In this document: in pieces, positions 37,601-45,080 of the stretch
Layout: every line of letters begins with the position of its first letter
Position numbering within the stretch: position 1 is the first letter of the stretch
Source of the DNA: Alkalihalobacillus sp. AL-G
GTDB lineage: Bacteria > Bacillota > Bacilli > Bacillales > Fictibacillaceae
NCBI RefSeq assembly: GCF_030643805.1
Contig: NZ_CP094656.1
Coordinates: 3,968,001 to 4,032,000, forward strand
DNA: 64,000 nucleotides
Reading direction: 5' to 3'
Position numbers and translations under genes: made by a program
Notes under the pieces: model-generated
The model's input: only the letters and a program-made list of their open reading frames with translations
What the model was told of the DNA's origin: nothing
The model's database searches: none

Positions 37601-40600
37601 CCACTTAAATATGGAACGATCAGCTTTCCTGCAATAATCGGTAACCCCGATGTGCTGTATTCAGGTAGGGTGAACTCTTTTAACGAGTTCCCTGTATATA
37701 CATCAAGCGCATACAATGTTCCGTTCGTTCCAGTTACGAACAAAATTCCATTTGCGGTTACTGAACCGTTGTTCAAAATGGTTCCGACCGCACGATTGTT
37801 CCACTTCTCTTCCCCTGTTTCCTTATCAAATGCGCGAAGTACCGGCTGTGAAGCAGAACTCATGATGACAAGGTCCTCGTAGACAATTGGCGAGGCAGCC
37901 TGTGTGTCACCGATTCCTTCTGCTCTCCAAAGCTCTTCACCCGTATTCGCATCAAGGGCATATAGCGTTCCGCCGCCCGAATCGAAGTTTGTCCCAATTG
38001 CGTAGAGCTTACCATCCTTGTAAACTGGTCGTGCTGCAATTCCTTCATCGGTTAGCTGCTTCGACCAAACCTCTGAACCATCAGATAGATTCAAAGCTCG
38101 TAACGTCTGGTTATCATAGCTACCGATAAATAGCTTTCCATCCCCAGCACTTGGACCAAAAAAGGTTGGTGCTCCTAGAGGAACGCTCCATAACTCATCA
38201 CCGGTAGCGGCGTTTAATGCAGTCACCTTCGCATTTTCATCGAGCCCCGAGCTGACATATAATGTTCCATCCAGATAAAGTGGAGATTCATAGACTGTAT
38301 ACGTGCCTGTTTCATAGTTCCAAAGAATACTGCCGTTATCTAAATCAAGTGCGTAGATCCGTCCGTCTGCTCCACCAGAAAGATAAACGACACCATCCTC
38401 AATCGTCGGTGAAGATCGGTTCGTATCGCCAAGCCTGATACTCCATCTTTCTTTCCCGCTTTCGGAATCAAGGCTCACGATCCAACCCCGATCGGTCACT
38501 AGAACGACCGTTTGCTCTGCTGCTGCAGGGGTCGAGAACAAAATATCCCCTTTTGATCCGAGTTCATACTCCCAGCCGAGCTTCAACTCATTGAGATCGA
38601 TTGCTTCCGGTGAAACGGCATTGCGATGAATGTTATTATTCGCTGTCTTCCATTCCTGATTGGATTGAGACGGCTTCGATTGGACTTCGATTTGAAGCGT
38701 CTGATCTGCATCAACGTTGAGCCGTTGCTCAACCCCTTTAATCCCTTCTCCAGAAACCTGAAGCGTATACGTTCCTACAGGGACATGTTCAATGTTAAAA
38801 TTCCCGTTTTCATCAGTACGTGCAATCGGAATCGGTGTATTCTTGATCTGTACATAGCTGAACGCAACACCTTCCCCGGAATCTGAATGAACGACTTGTC
38901 CTTGAACCGCATAGGAGTCTGCCCGCTCAAGCTCCCATGTCACGTTCGTTGTTTCACCTCGAGTAATTTCAAGGTTCAACTCCATTATTTGATAGCCGAA
39001 GGATTCAAGAATAACCCCATGACTACCTTCACGGATTTTAAAATCAACGACACCATCTTCACCGATGTCGTATTCGGTGTTCTCATCAGCGATTTTCAGT
39101 GTCCCAGAAACCGGTTCTCCCTCTTGATTTGTCAGGGTACCTTTTAATTCACCAGAAAATGCGGCTTCGGTCACGGCCTGATAAATATTGACGATTCCTC
39201 TTCCGTATAAATCATTCGGAACACTTCCCATGTGTGGTTCCACACGCGTAGTGCTTTTCAGGAGGTTTTTGACTTCTTCAACGGTCAAATCTGGATTTGC
39301 CTGTTCAAGGAGTGCGATCGCCCCGGTAACATGCGGTGTCGCCATTGACGTACCACTGATCGTCACATATTTCCCTTCACCCAAATCGACAGGCCATGCG
39401 GAATAGATTTGGTGTCCAGGTGCCGATACATCCGGCTTGAACAACCGGATCTGGTTCCCGTTCTCATCCTCCCAGAATACTGGACCACGACTTGAAAAAG
39501 ATGCGACCTGATCGTAGATGTCTGTTGCTCCAACTGCAAACGATTGTGGAAAGCTTCCCGGCGCACCGATCGTTTGTGACCCTGGTCCATCATTTCCTGC
39601 AGCGAAGTTAGGAAAAATCCCTGCTGCTACCCATGCTTCAACATCCTCATAAAATTCGGTGCTGTACGTGTTCGAATTTCCCCACGAGTTGTTGACGACA
39701 TCTGGTGCTTTTGATGGATCGCCGCCTGGAGCCATGAACCATTGGAACGCAGCGTGGATTGCAGAAGTCGTCGTCGAGCCTCCGTCTGTAAAAATTTTCG
39801 CCGCAATCCATTCGGCTTCAGGTGCGACGCCAATCGGATCTCCTTCTCCACCACCGACTGCAGTGCCGGCAACATGTGTTCCATGACCATGACCATCCTG
39901 TGGTGTCTCATACCCTTGCCCGGACAGGTCAATCCATGAATACTGGTGGTTCCCGTCATTTCCCCGGTAATTATGTCGAAGTGCCTCGTGCGTCATATCG
40001 ACACCACTATCCATAATACCGACGACAACACCATCACCCTTAAGACCATATTGACCCCACACCTTCGGAGCACGGATCTTTTCTAAACCCCATTGTGGCA
40101 GCTTCGGTGGATTTTCATCAACCGTAACCTCTGGAAGCTGCAATGTACGATCCAAGGATATCCGCTCAATGTCATCCCGTTTCTTCAGTTGTTCCAGAGC
40201 ATCTTTACTGACCGTTGCAGACAGCCCGTTAATGATCCAAAACGACTGTTTCTTTTTCGCTTTTCCTTGCTGTTCAAGTGCTTTTAATGCTTGTTTGAGT
40301 CCTTTTTGAGAGGTTTGTGTCTTTTCTTCGAGGTGGCTTTTGATAATCTTGATTTTCTCGCTGCGTTTAGACTTCGCTTTAACCTGAGGATAAATTTCTT
40401 TAACGGTAGGACGTTCCTTCATTCGGATAATGACGTCGACTTTCTCCTGTTTTTCAAGGGCTTTTGTGACATCATCCCCGACCTTTTGTGGGTTCTTAGA
40501 GGATTCTACTTTCGACTTTCCAGATAGAGGCGGCGGCTCCCAGCCTAATCCTTGCATCAAGCTCGCAAGGCCACCTTCCTCTTTACTCGTTTCGTTCTCT

Positions 40601-40800
40601 GTCGTTTCTTCGTTGTTTTGCGATCTGTTCAGATATTCCTTTTCACGTTCTTTCTCAAGTTCTTTTTCGTCTGCCCCGATACTTAAATTTCCTTCTGATG
40701 TCGCAAGCGCACTATGTGGTGCGATCAGTGAAAATACCAACAAGAGACTAAATAACAATGCATAGTATCTCCGTACGGACTTTCGTTTTGTCCATGACAA
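31612..40800 (-). CDS. Giant secreted subtilase (S8) with PQQ-type propeller and five tandem GATase1-like/carboxypeptidase-regulatory modules
   Basis: A 3,062-residue exported protease. The TTG at 40800 has GGGGGTG 8 nt upstream, and the signal peptide (ALLFSLLLVFSLIAPHSALA) then sits at the N-terminus; a GTG at 40845 is less likely. After a charged linker and an I9-like propeptide comes a bacillopeptidase-F-like catalytic domain (about 235-547) with Asp264 (GIMDSG), His306 (GHGTHVAG), Asn403 (AAGN) and Ser485 (SGTSMATPH). Carboxypeptidase-regulatory-like beta domains follow (about 548-710). A PQQ-type propeller with YALD-x-TGxxLW repeats spans about 715-1075. Five modules of about 378 residues start near 1236, 1617, 1992, 2369 and 2749. 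Each has a Rossmann/GATase1-like domain with an EHPIFxGY motif; paired regulatory-like domains precede the first and lie between successive ones. The C-terminus is a short Ig-like domain; no LPxTG or SLH anchor. Regulation is not visible. Confidence 0.85.
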   Translation of the reverse strand: MSWTKRKSVRRYYALLFSLLLVFSLIAPHSALATSEGNLSIGADEKELEKEREKEYLNRSQNNEETTENETSKEEGGLASLMQGLGWEPPPLSGKSKVESSKNPQKVGDDVTKALEKQEKVDVIIRMKERPTVKEIYPQVKAKSKRSEKIKIIKSHLEEKTQTSQKGLKQALKALEQQGKAKKKQSFWIINGLSATVSKDALEQLKKRDDIERISLDRTLQLPEVTVDENPPKLPQWGLEKIRAPKVWGQYGLKGDGVVVGIMDSGVDMTHEALRHNYRGNDGNHQYSWIDLSGQGYETPQDGHGHGTHVAGTAVGGGEGDPIGVAPEAEWIAAKIFTDGGSTTTSAIHAAFQWFMAPGGDPSKAPDVVNNSWGNSNTYSTEFYEDVEAWVAAGIFPNFAAGNDGPGSQTIGAPGSFPQSFAVGATDIYDQVASFSSRGPVFWEDENGNQIRLFKPDVSAPGHQIYSAWPVDLGEGKYVTISGTSMATPHVTGAIALLEQANPDLTVEEVKNLLKSTTRVEPHMGSVPNDLYGRGIVNIYQAVTEAAFSGELKGTLTNQEGEPVSGTLKIADENTEYDIGEDGVVDFKIREGSHGVILESFGYQIMELNLEITRGETTNVTWELERADSYAVQGQVVHSDSGEGVAFSYVQIKNTPIPIARTDENGNFNIEHVPVGTYTLQVSGEGIKGVEQRLNVDADQTLQIEVQSKPSQSNQEWKTANNNIHRNAVSPEAIDLNELKLGWEYELGSKGDILFSTPAAAEQTVVLVTDRGWIVSLDSESGKERWSIRLGDTNRSSPTIEDGVVYLSGGADGRIYALDLDNGSILWNYETGTYTVYESPLYLDGTLYVSSGLDENAKVTALNAATGDELWSVPLGAPTFFGPSAGDGKLFIGSYDNQTLRALNLSDGSEVWSKQLTDEGIAARPVYKDGKLYAIGTNFDSGGGTLYALDANTGEELWRAEGIGDTQAASPIVYEDLVIMSSASQPVLRAFDKETGEEKWNNRAVGTILNNGSVTANGILFVTGTNGTLYALDVYTGNSLKEFTLPEYSTSGLPIIAGKLIVPYLSGVVSYQSPGILQGSIKDSDGNPVEGKVTVLETGVEVESDAEGNFTLEHKPGEYTLKVSKYGLKQVEETVSFISGFKMTKAYVLTDAQAGSLKVEVTDKRTQETIEGVDITLEDTSVAGTTNGTGAFTASEVFEGSYELTLAYDGYVKKVMDVTIESGSETALSVEMHPIDIAVLNDWNSEVTKLLQMNGYSAEERGWGIIETIDRYQVIYLNGAYGSGGEQPSAAQVLSLIDAAKEHGVNLIFADQWGGSYGTIEHLTEYLQDPKELFQQYDGGAVRLQVDVEHPIFAGYQVGDRMTLFDSTGDLTWFNQYSGRHLGSVGNTEMGIVGTGVAYKAVSNDSAHLLLSTHAAAPWISPMQGWLPDQQQILFNSIDFLRDAKFGSVSGTIMSTTGESVEAQIEILETGVKTETLLGEGSGAQSTYELFHDEGTYTMEIRASSYATETVEVTFTHGEPVELNLTIGASDGGTVTGIVTDVKTGQELEGAMVTITNQSEEVVAETVTATNGRYEFTELEEVEYTLSISKDGYVTHSQTIDVARVEGEINVSLNQVPSIAVVEDYWSDERNFASIFNAIDVPVTAVSDDEIADRIGDFDVVFFNDSGYYFNKSDFDRMMKAADEHQTSIIFGETGWSGSGIDILTEYRGDPETRDTADGSLAPAGYVVTEEHPIFNGAKEGDFIELLIPAASDIGYFEGYSGYPLADITHEGNAETHGTGFAYKPRTSGSMEVLMGGHGFYFSHDASEYTDEAKDLLVRTVLWAAKANFNTISGTVTDADGNPLLADVKVKGAEFSDQTNPEDGSYSIAILDGDYEVEVSAFGYQTKTVAVSVSENSETLSITLEVDQTVGSISGVVENERDGNAVEGAQINVLDVPREAVTTTQGHYDLERLMPGTYTLRIEKEGYVRKDIEIEVGEGENVELNISLKPSPTVGVIVDNTGSDATLRDYLEGRGYVVTDMTFTELEKLKEVDLVFANADYNNDLEPTKIEFKAFLKALDESGTSVIWTGQHGGRGSIRYLHDYLNDPAVEYSGSEDGTMGKVVEEHPITAGLEVGESFEIASRFGYYYGFDGYSGKTLVGFSNDATNEQGSMVAYQGRTIDSVEILLANMTISHVYNPEQSFDPIREKLLNNAILWALDNEEALVGELHGEVVNDQGVSVQANVTISESGKTIKTEADGTFFAGLEAGTYELTITAFGHEEKTFSITIENGESLNQTFELTADNAGIVSGIVKDGESGEPIADASVTLLGTPLEAKTDEQGRFRVSAPAEEYDVRVLASGYAPSTQANVQVVAGEEAALSFAMQVSEKIAVIAYDRNEERLVPFLEANGYDVDFYQREDFAALQEAMVDYQLIIFNDKYWGMTDDQFKAFVEKADELQVSIIFPSQWGGGTIEDLTDIYGDPEDVSSTFVDRAINVKVEKEHPIFRGYEVDDVIEILVREDASQQYAVYEGYSGTTIGSLTHNEEGVLGQGIGYKYRTANSVHVLLSGFQVGGYGSPEERWTEDAKQIYLNAIDFAITASLGEIRGTITDNEGNPVANAKVSVASEGVEAVTAADGTYRLGVGVGHYEVKVQARGFVEQAKEADVEQLGDAVQLNFTLDAIEGVTLSGTVADSVSGDPIEGVKLTLTPEDPEGFVEETTTDATGNYAFDHLLPGNYELKLEVEGYLPATETITITDDDVTKDVPINKYRVAVLGDIKEALVTFLNDEAVYAESRGWDVVDDIGRYEAVLVNTNEGTADQVEQLLAKSDEANVSVVFVGTWGVGEGSIQFLESVEGSPQLDQHGYDVGAIYIQPIQDHPIFEGLGLDGEAINIHTAKSPYATFKGYPGIPLANLSVEDEVKGSSIAYEFRSKEHMHLLLSSFAVTNIIGPEYGWTTEGKHLFVNALNWAMDAEQQLPGQPTWDAEELKFKGEPVVVTGKATPGTTVHVFNERGKDAVELGSVRTKPDGTFELELELHNGSYFLRAVAKNFSGEAESEGTLQVIVAGQPSEKKAKEEEEPVTQ

Positions 40801-41288
40801 ATGTCTTGCACCCCCATTCGGTTCTAAGGACAAATTACCGCACAAAATGGGAAAATCCTTTTAACTTTCTAATAATTGGTACTATTCTGACAAAAATCAT
40901 TCGAAGGTATGATAACATTTTTCGAAACAAGGAAAGAAGAACGGAATAACGAACGGGACTATAGAACTATAAAAGAGGAAGGAGAAAGCGGGGATGAATT
41001 TGAGGGAGAATTGAGAAAATGAATGATCGATGAAGTGAGGAAGGTGAACTAAAAAGAGGCGATTCGGTAAGGAGGTTAACGGCTGTATTATCGTTAAAGC
41101 AGTTGGAAGAAAAGAAACTTCTCGTAGTCATCAATCATCAAGGAATCAGCGCCGATCATCTGATCATATTTACTTTCACCACTGACCCTCCCTATGTAAA
41201 AAACGATATAACCTTTTCCTCAACAATGTGTATTCACCCTGTTGAAAAGGTTAATCCTTCTCCAGAAAAAATAATCTTGTCTCAGCTA
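40801..41288. other. Non-coding stretch upstream of the giant subtilase gene
   Basis: About 490 bases with no credible gene on either strand. It should contain the promoter of the subtilase gene near 40850-40900, but no confident -35/-10 pair is visible. The rightmost part leads into the 52-bp repeat array. Confidence 0.4.
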
Positions 41289-41590
41289 ACGAGGAGCATG
41301 AACCCTTCATAGAGACACTTTGACTCGGTTTTCGCTCCAAATTGTCCGTATGAACCCTTCATGGAGACACTCTGACTCGGTTTTCGCTCTAAACTGTCCG
41401 TATGAACCCTTCATAGAGACACTCTGACTCGGTTTTCGCTCTAAACTGTCCGTATGAACCCTTCATAGAGACACTCTGACTCGGTTTTCGCTCTAAACTG
41501 TCCGTATGAACCTTTCATAGAGACACTCTGACTCGGTTTTCGCTCTAAACTGTCCGTATGAACCTTTCATAGAGACACTTCGGCTGGATT
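41289..41590. repeat. 52-bp tandem repeat array (5 full units plus a partial sixth)
   Basis: TGAACCCTTC/TGAACCTTTC recurs at 41299, 41351, 41403, 41455, 41507 and 41559, exactly 52 bases apart. The first five copies differ from each other by only a few bases. Each unit junction forms an imperfect palindrome, TGTCCGTATGAA-CCC-TTCATAGAGACA. There are no unique spacers, so it is not a CRISPR array. The sixth unit breaks down after about 32 bases. Confidence 0.92.
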
Positions 41591-41593
41591 TTC

Positions 41594-41629
41594 TCATAAA
41601 AGTGTCCTCATGCACCATCATGAGGACAC
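41594..41629 (-). terminator. Rho-independent terminator of the double P-loop gene
   Basis: GTGTCCTCATG (41602-41612) and CATGAGGACAC (41619-41629) form a perfect 11-bp stem. On the minus strand it is followed by TTTTATG. It resembles the palindrome inside the neighbouring 52-bp units and may be their origin or descendant. Confidence 0.75.
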
Positions 41630-41649
41630 TTCAGCTGGGCTTTTAATCC

Positions 41650-42756
41650 TTAATATGCCTGGACCGCTCCAATCAGCTGTTCAATCTGCTTGTGGATCTC
41701 ACTCTTAATCTCATCGACCTTATTGAAATCCATCGCTTCGATATAATACTGCTCCAATTCATCATGCAGCTCTTTAGCTCTTGCTAGACAGGCGATCGCA
41801 TCCTTCATTTTACCTGAATAGCGAGATGTTATATCTTCAAGTTCAACCTCATATTTATCATCTGTTCCAGGTGTGATCGTCCGTTTGTACATATCAACAA
41901 TCTCATCATTTTCACGGTCCGGAAAATATTCATGCGGTGCTGTGCTGTCGAAAATCGCAAACCCTAGCTCTCGTACAATCACCATATCAAGACTGTTCGG
42001 ATCAAATCCGCAATGATAGATCTCCACATCAAACCCTTTATCCTCTGCCGCAGCAGCGATTTTCTTCAACATCGTCGATTTTCCAGATCCAGGACGTCCT
42101 TTAATGAAATAGCGTTTATAAACATCCTCGGTCAAGTTCTGGATAAAATCGACCGCTCCTTCAGGTGTCGCTGCACCAAGATACCGATGCCGTACGTCGG
42201 CTGTTTTTTTCAAACCTTTACCGGCAAAAAAGTGCTCTAACAACTCTTCGGTCAACTGATCTGCTTTATTAAAATCCATGTTTTCGATGTAGATCTTCTC
42301 CCACTCATCATGGACAGCCAATGCATCTGCAAAATTCGCATAAGCAGATTGAAAGGATGTGTCAATTTTGTCGTTCAGCTCGAGGATCCGTTCTTTATAA
42401 GGAGCTAGCAAGTCGGAGTTCCAGGCAACGCCGAGATTCACATATTCCTCAACGACACCTGGAGCTTTCGGTTCAATGACGTGTGGTGCTGTGCCATCCA
42501 CAACACCGACCTTTAAAGCAGGGAGAATGAACCCATCGATCGACTGATTGTCTGAAGCGCAATGCAAGTATTCGATATCAAAGCCATTTTCATTCCATGC
42601 GTCACCGATTTCTTTCATGAGCGTTGATTTTCCAGTCCCGGGGCCACCTTTTAAAATAAATAACCGGTCCAAGCCAGCAAGACTAGACTCGTATAAGCTA
42701 TAAAACCCTTTCGCTGTATTGCCCCCAGCATAATAGTTTTTGATTTTTCCAACCAA
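41650..42756 (-). CDS. Tandem double P-loop ATPase of unknown role (PRK06851-like)
   Basis: A 368-residue cytoplasmic protein made of two homologous halves. Each half has a Walker A motif (GGPGTGKST at 37-45; GRPGSGKST at 220-228). Each then has a matching HC-x-D-x2-S-x-D block ending in TAPH (around 55-92 and 248-275), and a helical EKIYIENMDFNK / EQYYIEAMDFNK segment. This repeated layout is known in an uncharacterised ATPase family of Bacillus and clostridia. The conserved His-Cys and TAPH blocks suggest a nucleotide-dependent function with a metal or redox aspect, which I cannot name. The start is TTG at 42756, following GGAGGGGAG. Confidence 0.75.
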   Translation of the reverse strand: MVGKIKNYYAGGNTAKGFYSLYESSLAGLDRLFILKGGPGTGKSTLMKEIGDAWNENGFDIEYLHCASDNQSIDGFILPALKVGVVDGTAPHVIEPKAPGVVEEYVNLGVAWNSDLLAPYKERILELNDKIDTSFQSAYANFADALAVHDEWEKIYIENMDFNKADQLTEELLEHFFAGKGLKKTADVRHRYLGAATPEGAVDFIQNLTEDVYKRYFIKGRPGSGKSTMLKKIAAAAEDKGFDVEIYHCGFDPNSLDMVIVRELGFAIFDSTAPHEYFPDRENDEIVDMYKRTITPGTDDKYEVELEDITSRYSGKMKDAIACLARAKELHDELEQYYIEAMDFNKVDEIKSEIHKQIEQLIGAVQAY

Positions 42757-42950
42757 TTAAAGCACTCCCCTCCACGGTAATTTCACTAAGTCGGCCTGCC
42801 TTCATTACCATATGCACTAAAGCTCGAATGGGTGAATGCCTAGGAGTATGTATTGAAATACTCTATTTCTATTTTTAAGGGAAAAGCACCGTTTAAACTG
42901 CACATTAGTAAGGTACTATAATACTAGGACAACTAATGGAGGATTATTAT

Positions 42951-43301
42951 ATGGCTATAACACTTAAACGAATCTATCAAACTGACGGTAAAAAAGATGG
43001 AAAAAGAATTCTCGTTGATCGAGTGTGGCCGCGTGGCGTCTCAAAGGAAGAGGCGAATTTGGATGTATGGCTCAAGGAGGTAGCACCAAGCCCAGATTTG
43101 CGTAAATGGTTCGGACATGACCCCGAAAAATTCGGATCGTTCAAGGAGAAGTACAATAAGGAACTCGACAATGATCAAGAGAAATCAGACGCATTTCAAA
43201 AGCTGAAGGAACTCGCGAAAAACGAAGATCTTATTCTCCTTTATGGTGCAAAGGATGAAGAACACAACCATGCCATTGTGCTGAAGGAACTTCTGGATTA
43301 A
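42951..43301 (+). CDS. DUF488 family protein (YeaO-like)
   Basis: A 116-residue cytoplasmic protein with the DUF488 pattern: LKRIYQTDGKKDGKRILVDRVWPRGVSKEEA near the N-terminus and LKELAKNEDLILLYGAKDEEHNHAIVLKELL at the end. The fold is known from structures, but the biochemical role is not. The ATG at 42951 has GGAGG 8 nt upstream, so an in-frame ATG at 42936 is not needed. It is divergent from the P-loop gene and stands alone. Confidence 0.85.
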   Translation: MAITLKRIYQTDGKKDGKRILVDRVWPRGVSKEEANLDVWLKEVAPSPDLRKWFGHDPEKFGSFKEKYNKELDNDQEKSDAFQKLKELAKNEDLILLYGAKDEEHNHAIVLKELLD

Positions 43302-43535
43302 TCGGTTGTACTTGTAGAGTCCTGCGCAAAGAATATGCTTAATCGTCTACACAATTACTCTAGAATAATTTGGTCCGATTAGAGCTTATTATGTATTAGC
43401 AGCATGATACGAGCACAAATCGGCCAAAATCATGAACATTTCGTGACATTTCCGTGGATAATTTGTACAATGAATTGTAAGAATACGATTTTCACTGGAC
43501 AATTTTGAACATCCTCTAATAAGGAGATGTATTCC

Positions 43536-43808
43536 ATGAGTATCATCCTAATGTTCATGCTGACAGCAACCGTAACGCCATTCGTATTTATGCATTTGAA
43601 AAAAACAGTGTTGGCCATACTGCAAACCGTCCTTCTCGTCGGGATGTGGCTATACTTTTTCCAAGCGGCATTCGGTGTTGCACCCGCGGTTCTGTCTGTA
43701 CTGTGGATCATGTTCTATGCGGGGCTTACCGTTTCGTTCGTGGCCTGGGTCATGATGATCATCCATATGGTAGAAACACCTGCCGAACATAACAGAAGCT
43801 ATCAATAA
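43536..43808 (+). CDS. Small three-helix membrane protein, unknown
   Basis: A 90-residue hydrophobic protein with three predicted helices (about residues 2-18, 24-45 and 50-80) and a short polar tail. AAGGAGA is 8 nt from the ATG at 43536; the ATG at 43527 overlaps the ribosome site. It faces the qox operon across a shared terminator, so a link to the respiratory chain is possible but only by position. I recognise no family. Confidence 0.65.
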   Translation: MSIILMFMLTATVTPFVFMHLKKTVLAILQTVLLVGMWLYFFQAAFGVAPAVLSVLWIMFYAGLTVSFVAWVMMIIHMVETPAEHNRSYQ

Positions 43809-43813
43809 TAATC

Positions 43814-43855
43814 TCCAAAAAGCTCCTTTCCTAAATCGGAAAGGAGCTTTTTTAT
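43814..43855. terminator. Bidirectional terminator between the small membrane protein and qox operon
   Basis: AAAAAGCTCCTTTCC and GGAAAGGAGCTTTTTT form a long perfect stem around TAAATC, with an A-run before and a T-run after. Confidence 0.92.
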
Positions 43856-43858
43856 TCC

Positions 43859-44083
43859 TCAGGTCCGGTGAGGTGCGTTGATATGAAACAAATTCAGTAT
43901 TGCTTGTGAAAAGGCTACGACTGAAATCAGTACAAAAAGGAGTTTCATCGAATGCCCTGTATAGAACACCGTCCAAAGTGAAAATGCCGACAATATAACC
44001 GATAACACGAAACCGACTACATGCTTCCACGGCAAGCTTTCGTACCCATCTGCGTGCTTCTTATTAAAATTGTTGTTTTGCAT
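43859..44083 (-). CDS. Shortened QoxD-like (oxidase subunit IV) paralogue
   Basis: A 74-residue protein with two membrane helices. From LPWKHVVGFVLSVILSAFSLW it aligns with the start of the adjacent QoxD (LPVKHVIGFILSIALTLLAIW), and the second helix (KLLFVLISVVAFSQAILNLF) aligns with QoxD helix 2. The third helix of QoxD is missing, and the protein ends INAPHRT. It has its own start (ATG at 44083 or 44086) and is the last gene of the operon, 26 nt after qoxD. It may be an accessory or replacement subunit, or a decaying duplicate. Confidence 0.65.
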   Translation of the reverse strand: MQNNNFNKKHADGYESLPWKHVVGFVLSVILSAFSLWTVFYTGHSMKLLFVLISVVAFSQAILNLFHINAPHRT

Positions 44084-44109
44084 CATATCACATCACCATT
44101 CCTGTTTTA

Positions 44110-44472
44110 CTAGTGTTGATTATGTCCGCCATGCTTTTGTTCATGCTGCTGATCGCCGCCATGATCTCCGGAACCATGCCCAGAGTACATCGTGAACAAG
44201 GAGCCAGCGACGACGATCGCTGCTAAAACCAATCCGTGAAAGATCATGTTCCAAGGTACGTGTCCATTCCGGCTTTCTGATTCTGTCATGTGCATAAACA
44301 TGAACAGCTGGATTCCTGCCTGAATGACTGCCAACACCATGATCGAAACGATGATCCACTTTGTCGACAAACCAGATTCGAACGCTGCCCAAATTGCCAG
44401 CAACGTCAATGCAATCGATAAAATAAAGCCTATGACATGCTTGACTGGTAAACGTTTTGGTTGTCCTGCCAT
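44110..44472 (-). CDS. qoxD: Menaquinol oxidase aa3 subunit IV
   Basis: A 120-residue subunit of the aa3-type quinol oxidase with three helices: PVKHVIGFILSIALTLLAIWAAF, WIIVSIMVLAVIQAGIQLFMFMHM and MIFHGLVLAAIVVAGSLFTMY. The tail is His/Gly-rich (HGSGDHGGDQQHEQKHGG), an unusual extension that may bind metal. It directly follows qoxC (the qoxC stop and qoxD start are one base apart). Confidence 0.92.
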   Translation of the reverse strand: MAGQPKRLPVKHVIGFILSIALTLLAIWAAFESGLSTKWIIVSIMVLAVIQAGIQLFMFMHMTESESRNGHVPWNMIFHGLVLAAIVVAGSLFTMYSGHGSGDHGGDQQHEQKHGGHNQH

Positions 44473-44473
44473 G

Positions 44474-45079
44474 TTAAACCACCATCCCGATCAAATAGAC
44501 GCTAGTAAAGATGAAAATCCAAATGACGTCTAAAAAGTGCCAATACAAGCTGATGATGAAGACTTTCTGACTCGTCACAGGTGTAAGCCCTCTTTTTACA
44601 AGCTGGATCAACAAGAGAATTGCCCAGCCAATCCCGAGTGTTACGTGCAGACCGTGGGTTCCTGTCAGTACGAAAAACGCGGACCAGAAGGCGCTGGACT
44701 GTAGCGTTGCCCCTTCATGTGTGTAATGTGCGAACTCATAGATTTCAAAGCCGAGGAATCCGAGCCCCAAGGCGAGTGTGATGATCAGCCACGTAATGAG
44801 GCCTTTCACAGAGCCCCTGCGCATTTCATTGACGGCTACTCCGCACGTGAAGCTACTTACAAGCAGAAGGAACGTCATGATGAGCACTGTCTTGATTTCA
44901 AACAGCTCGCCAGGTAATGGTGCATCTGCTGTCCTGCCGAACAACACGGCATACGTGGCAAACAGTGTTGAAAACAGCACTATTTCTGCAGCGAGAAAGA
45001 TCCAGAATCCAAGAATGTTCATTCGTCCTTGCGATGTTCGATATTCCAATGGACCAGATTTCAATTCATGTGCACTCAT
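44474..45079 (-). CDS. qoxC: Menaquinol oxidase aa3 subunit III
   Basis: A 201-residue heme-copper oxidase subunit III with five helices. Hallmarks are GFWIFLAAEIVLFSTLFATYAV, the glutamate in GFLGFEIYEFAHYTHEGA, FFVLTGTHGLHVTLG and LYWHFLDVIWIFIFTSVYL. It stabilises the catalytic subunit. It lies between qoxB and qoxD with one-base gaps on both sides. Confidence 0.95.
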   Translation of the reverse strand: MSAHELKSGPLEYRTSQGRMNILGFWIFLAAEIVLFSTLFATYAVLFGRTADAPLPGELFEIKTVLIMTFLLLVSSFTCGVAVNEMRRGSVKGLITWLIITLALGLGFLGFEIYEFAHYTHEGATLQSSAFWSAFFVLTGTHGLHVTLGIGWAILLLIQLVKRGLTPVTSQKVFIISLYWHFLDVIWIFIFTSVYLIGMVV

Positions 45080-45080
45080 A

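Noticed and set aside
31700-40700. Many long open frames opposite the giant subtilase gene
   Set aside because: They have no ribosome sites, run antisense to a well-supported gene with domain signatures, and show no recognisable product.
41289-41590. CRISPR array
   Set aside because: The 52-bp units follow each other without unique spacers, and no cas genes are in the window.
43859-44083. Frameshifted remainder of qoxD
   Set aside because: It has its own N-terminal region and start, and qoxD upstream is complete, so it is a separate copy.
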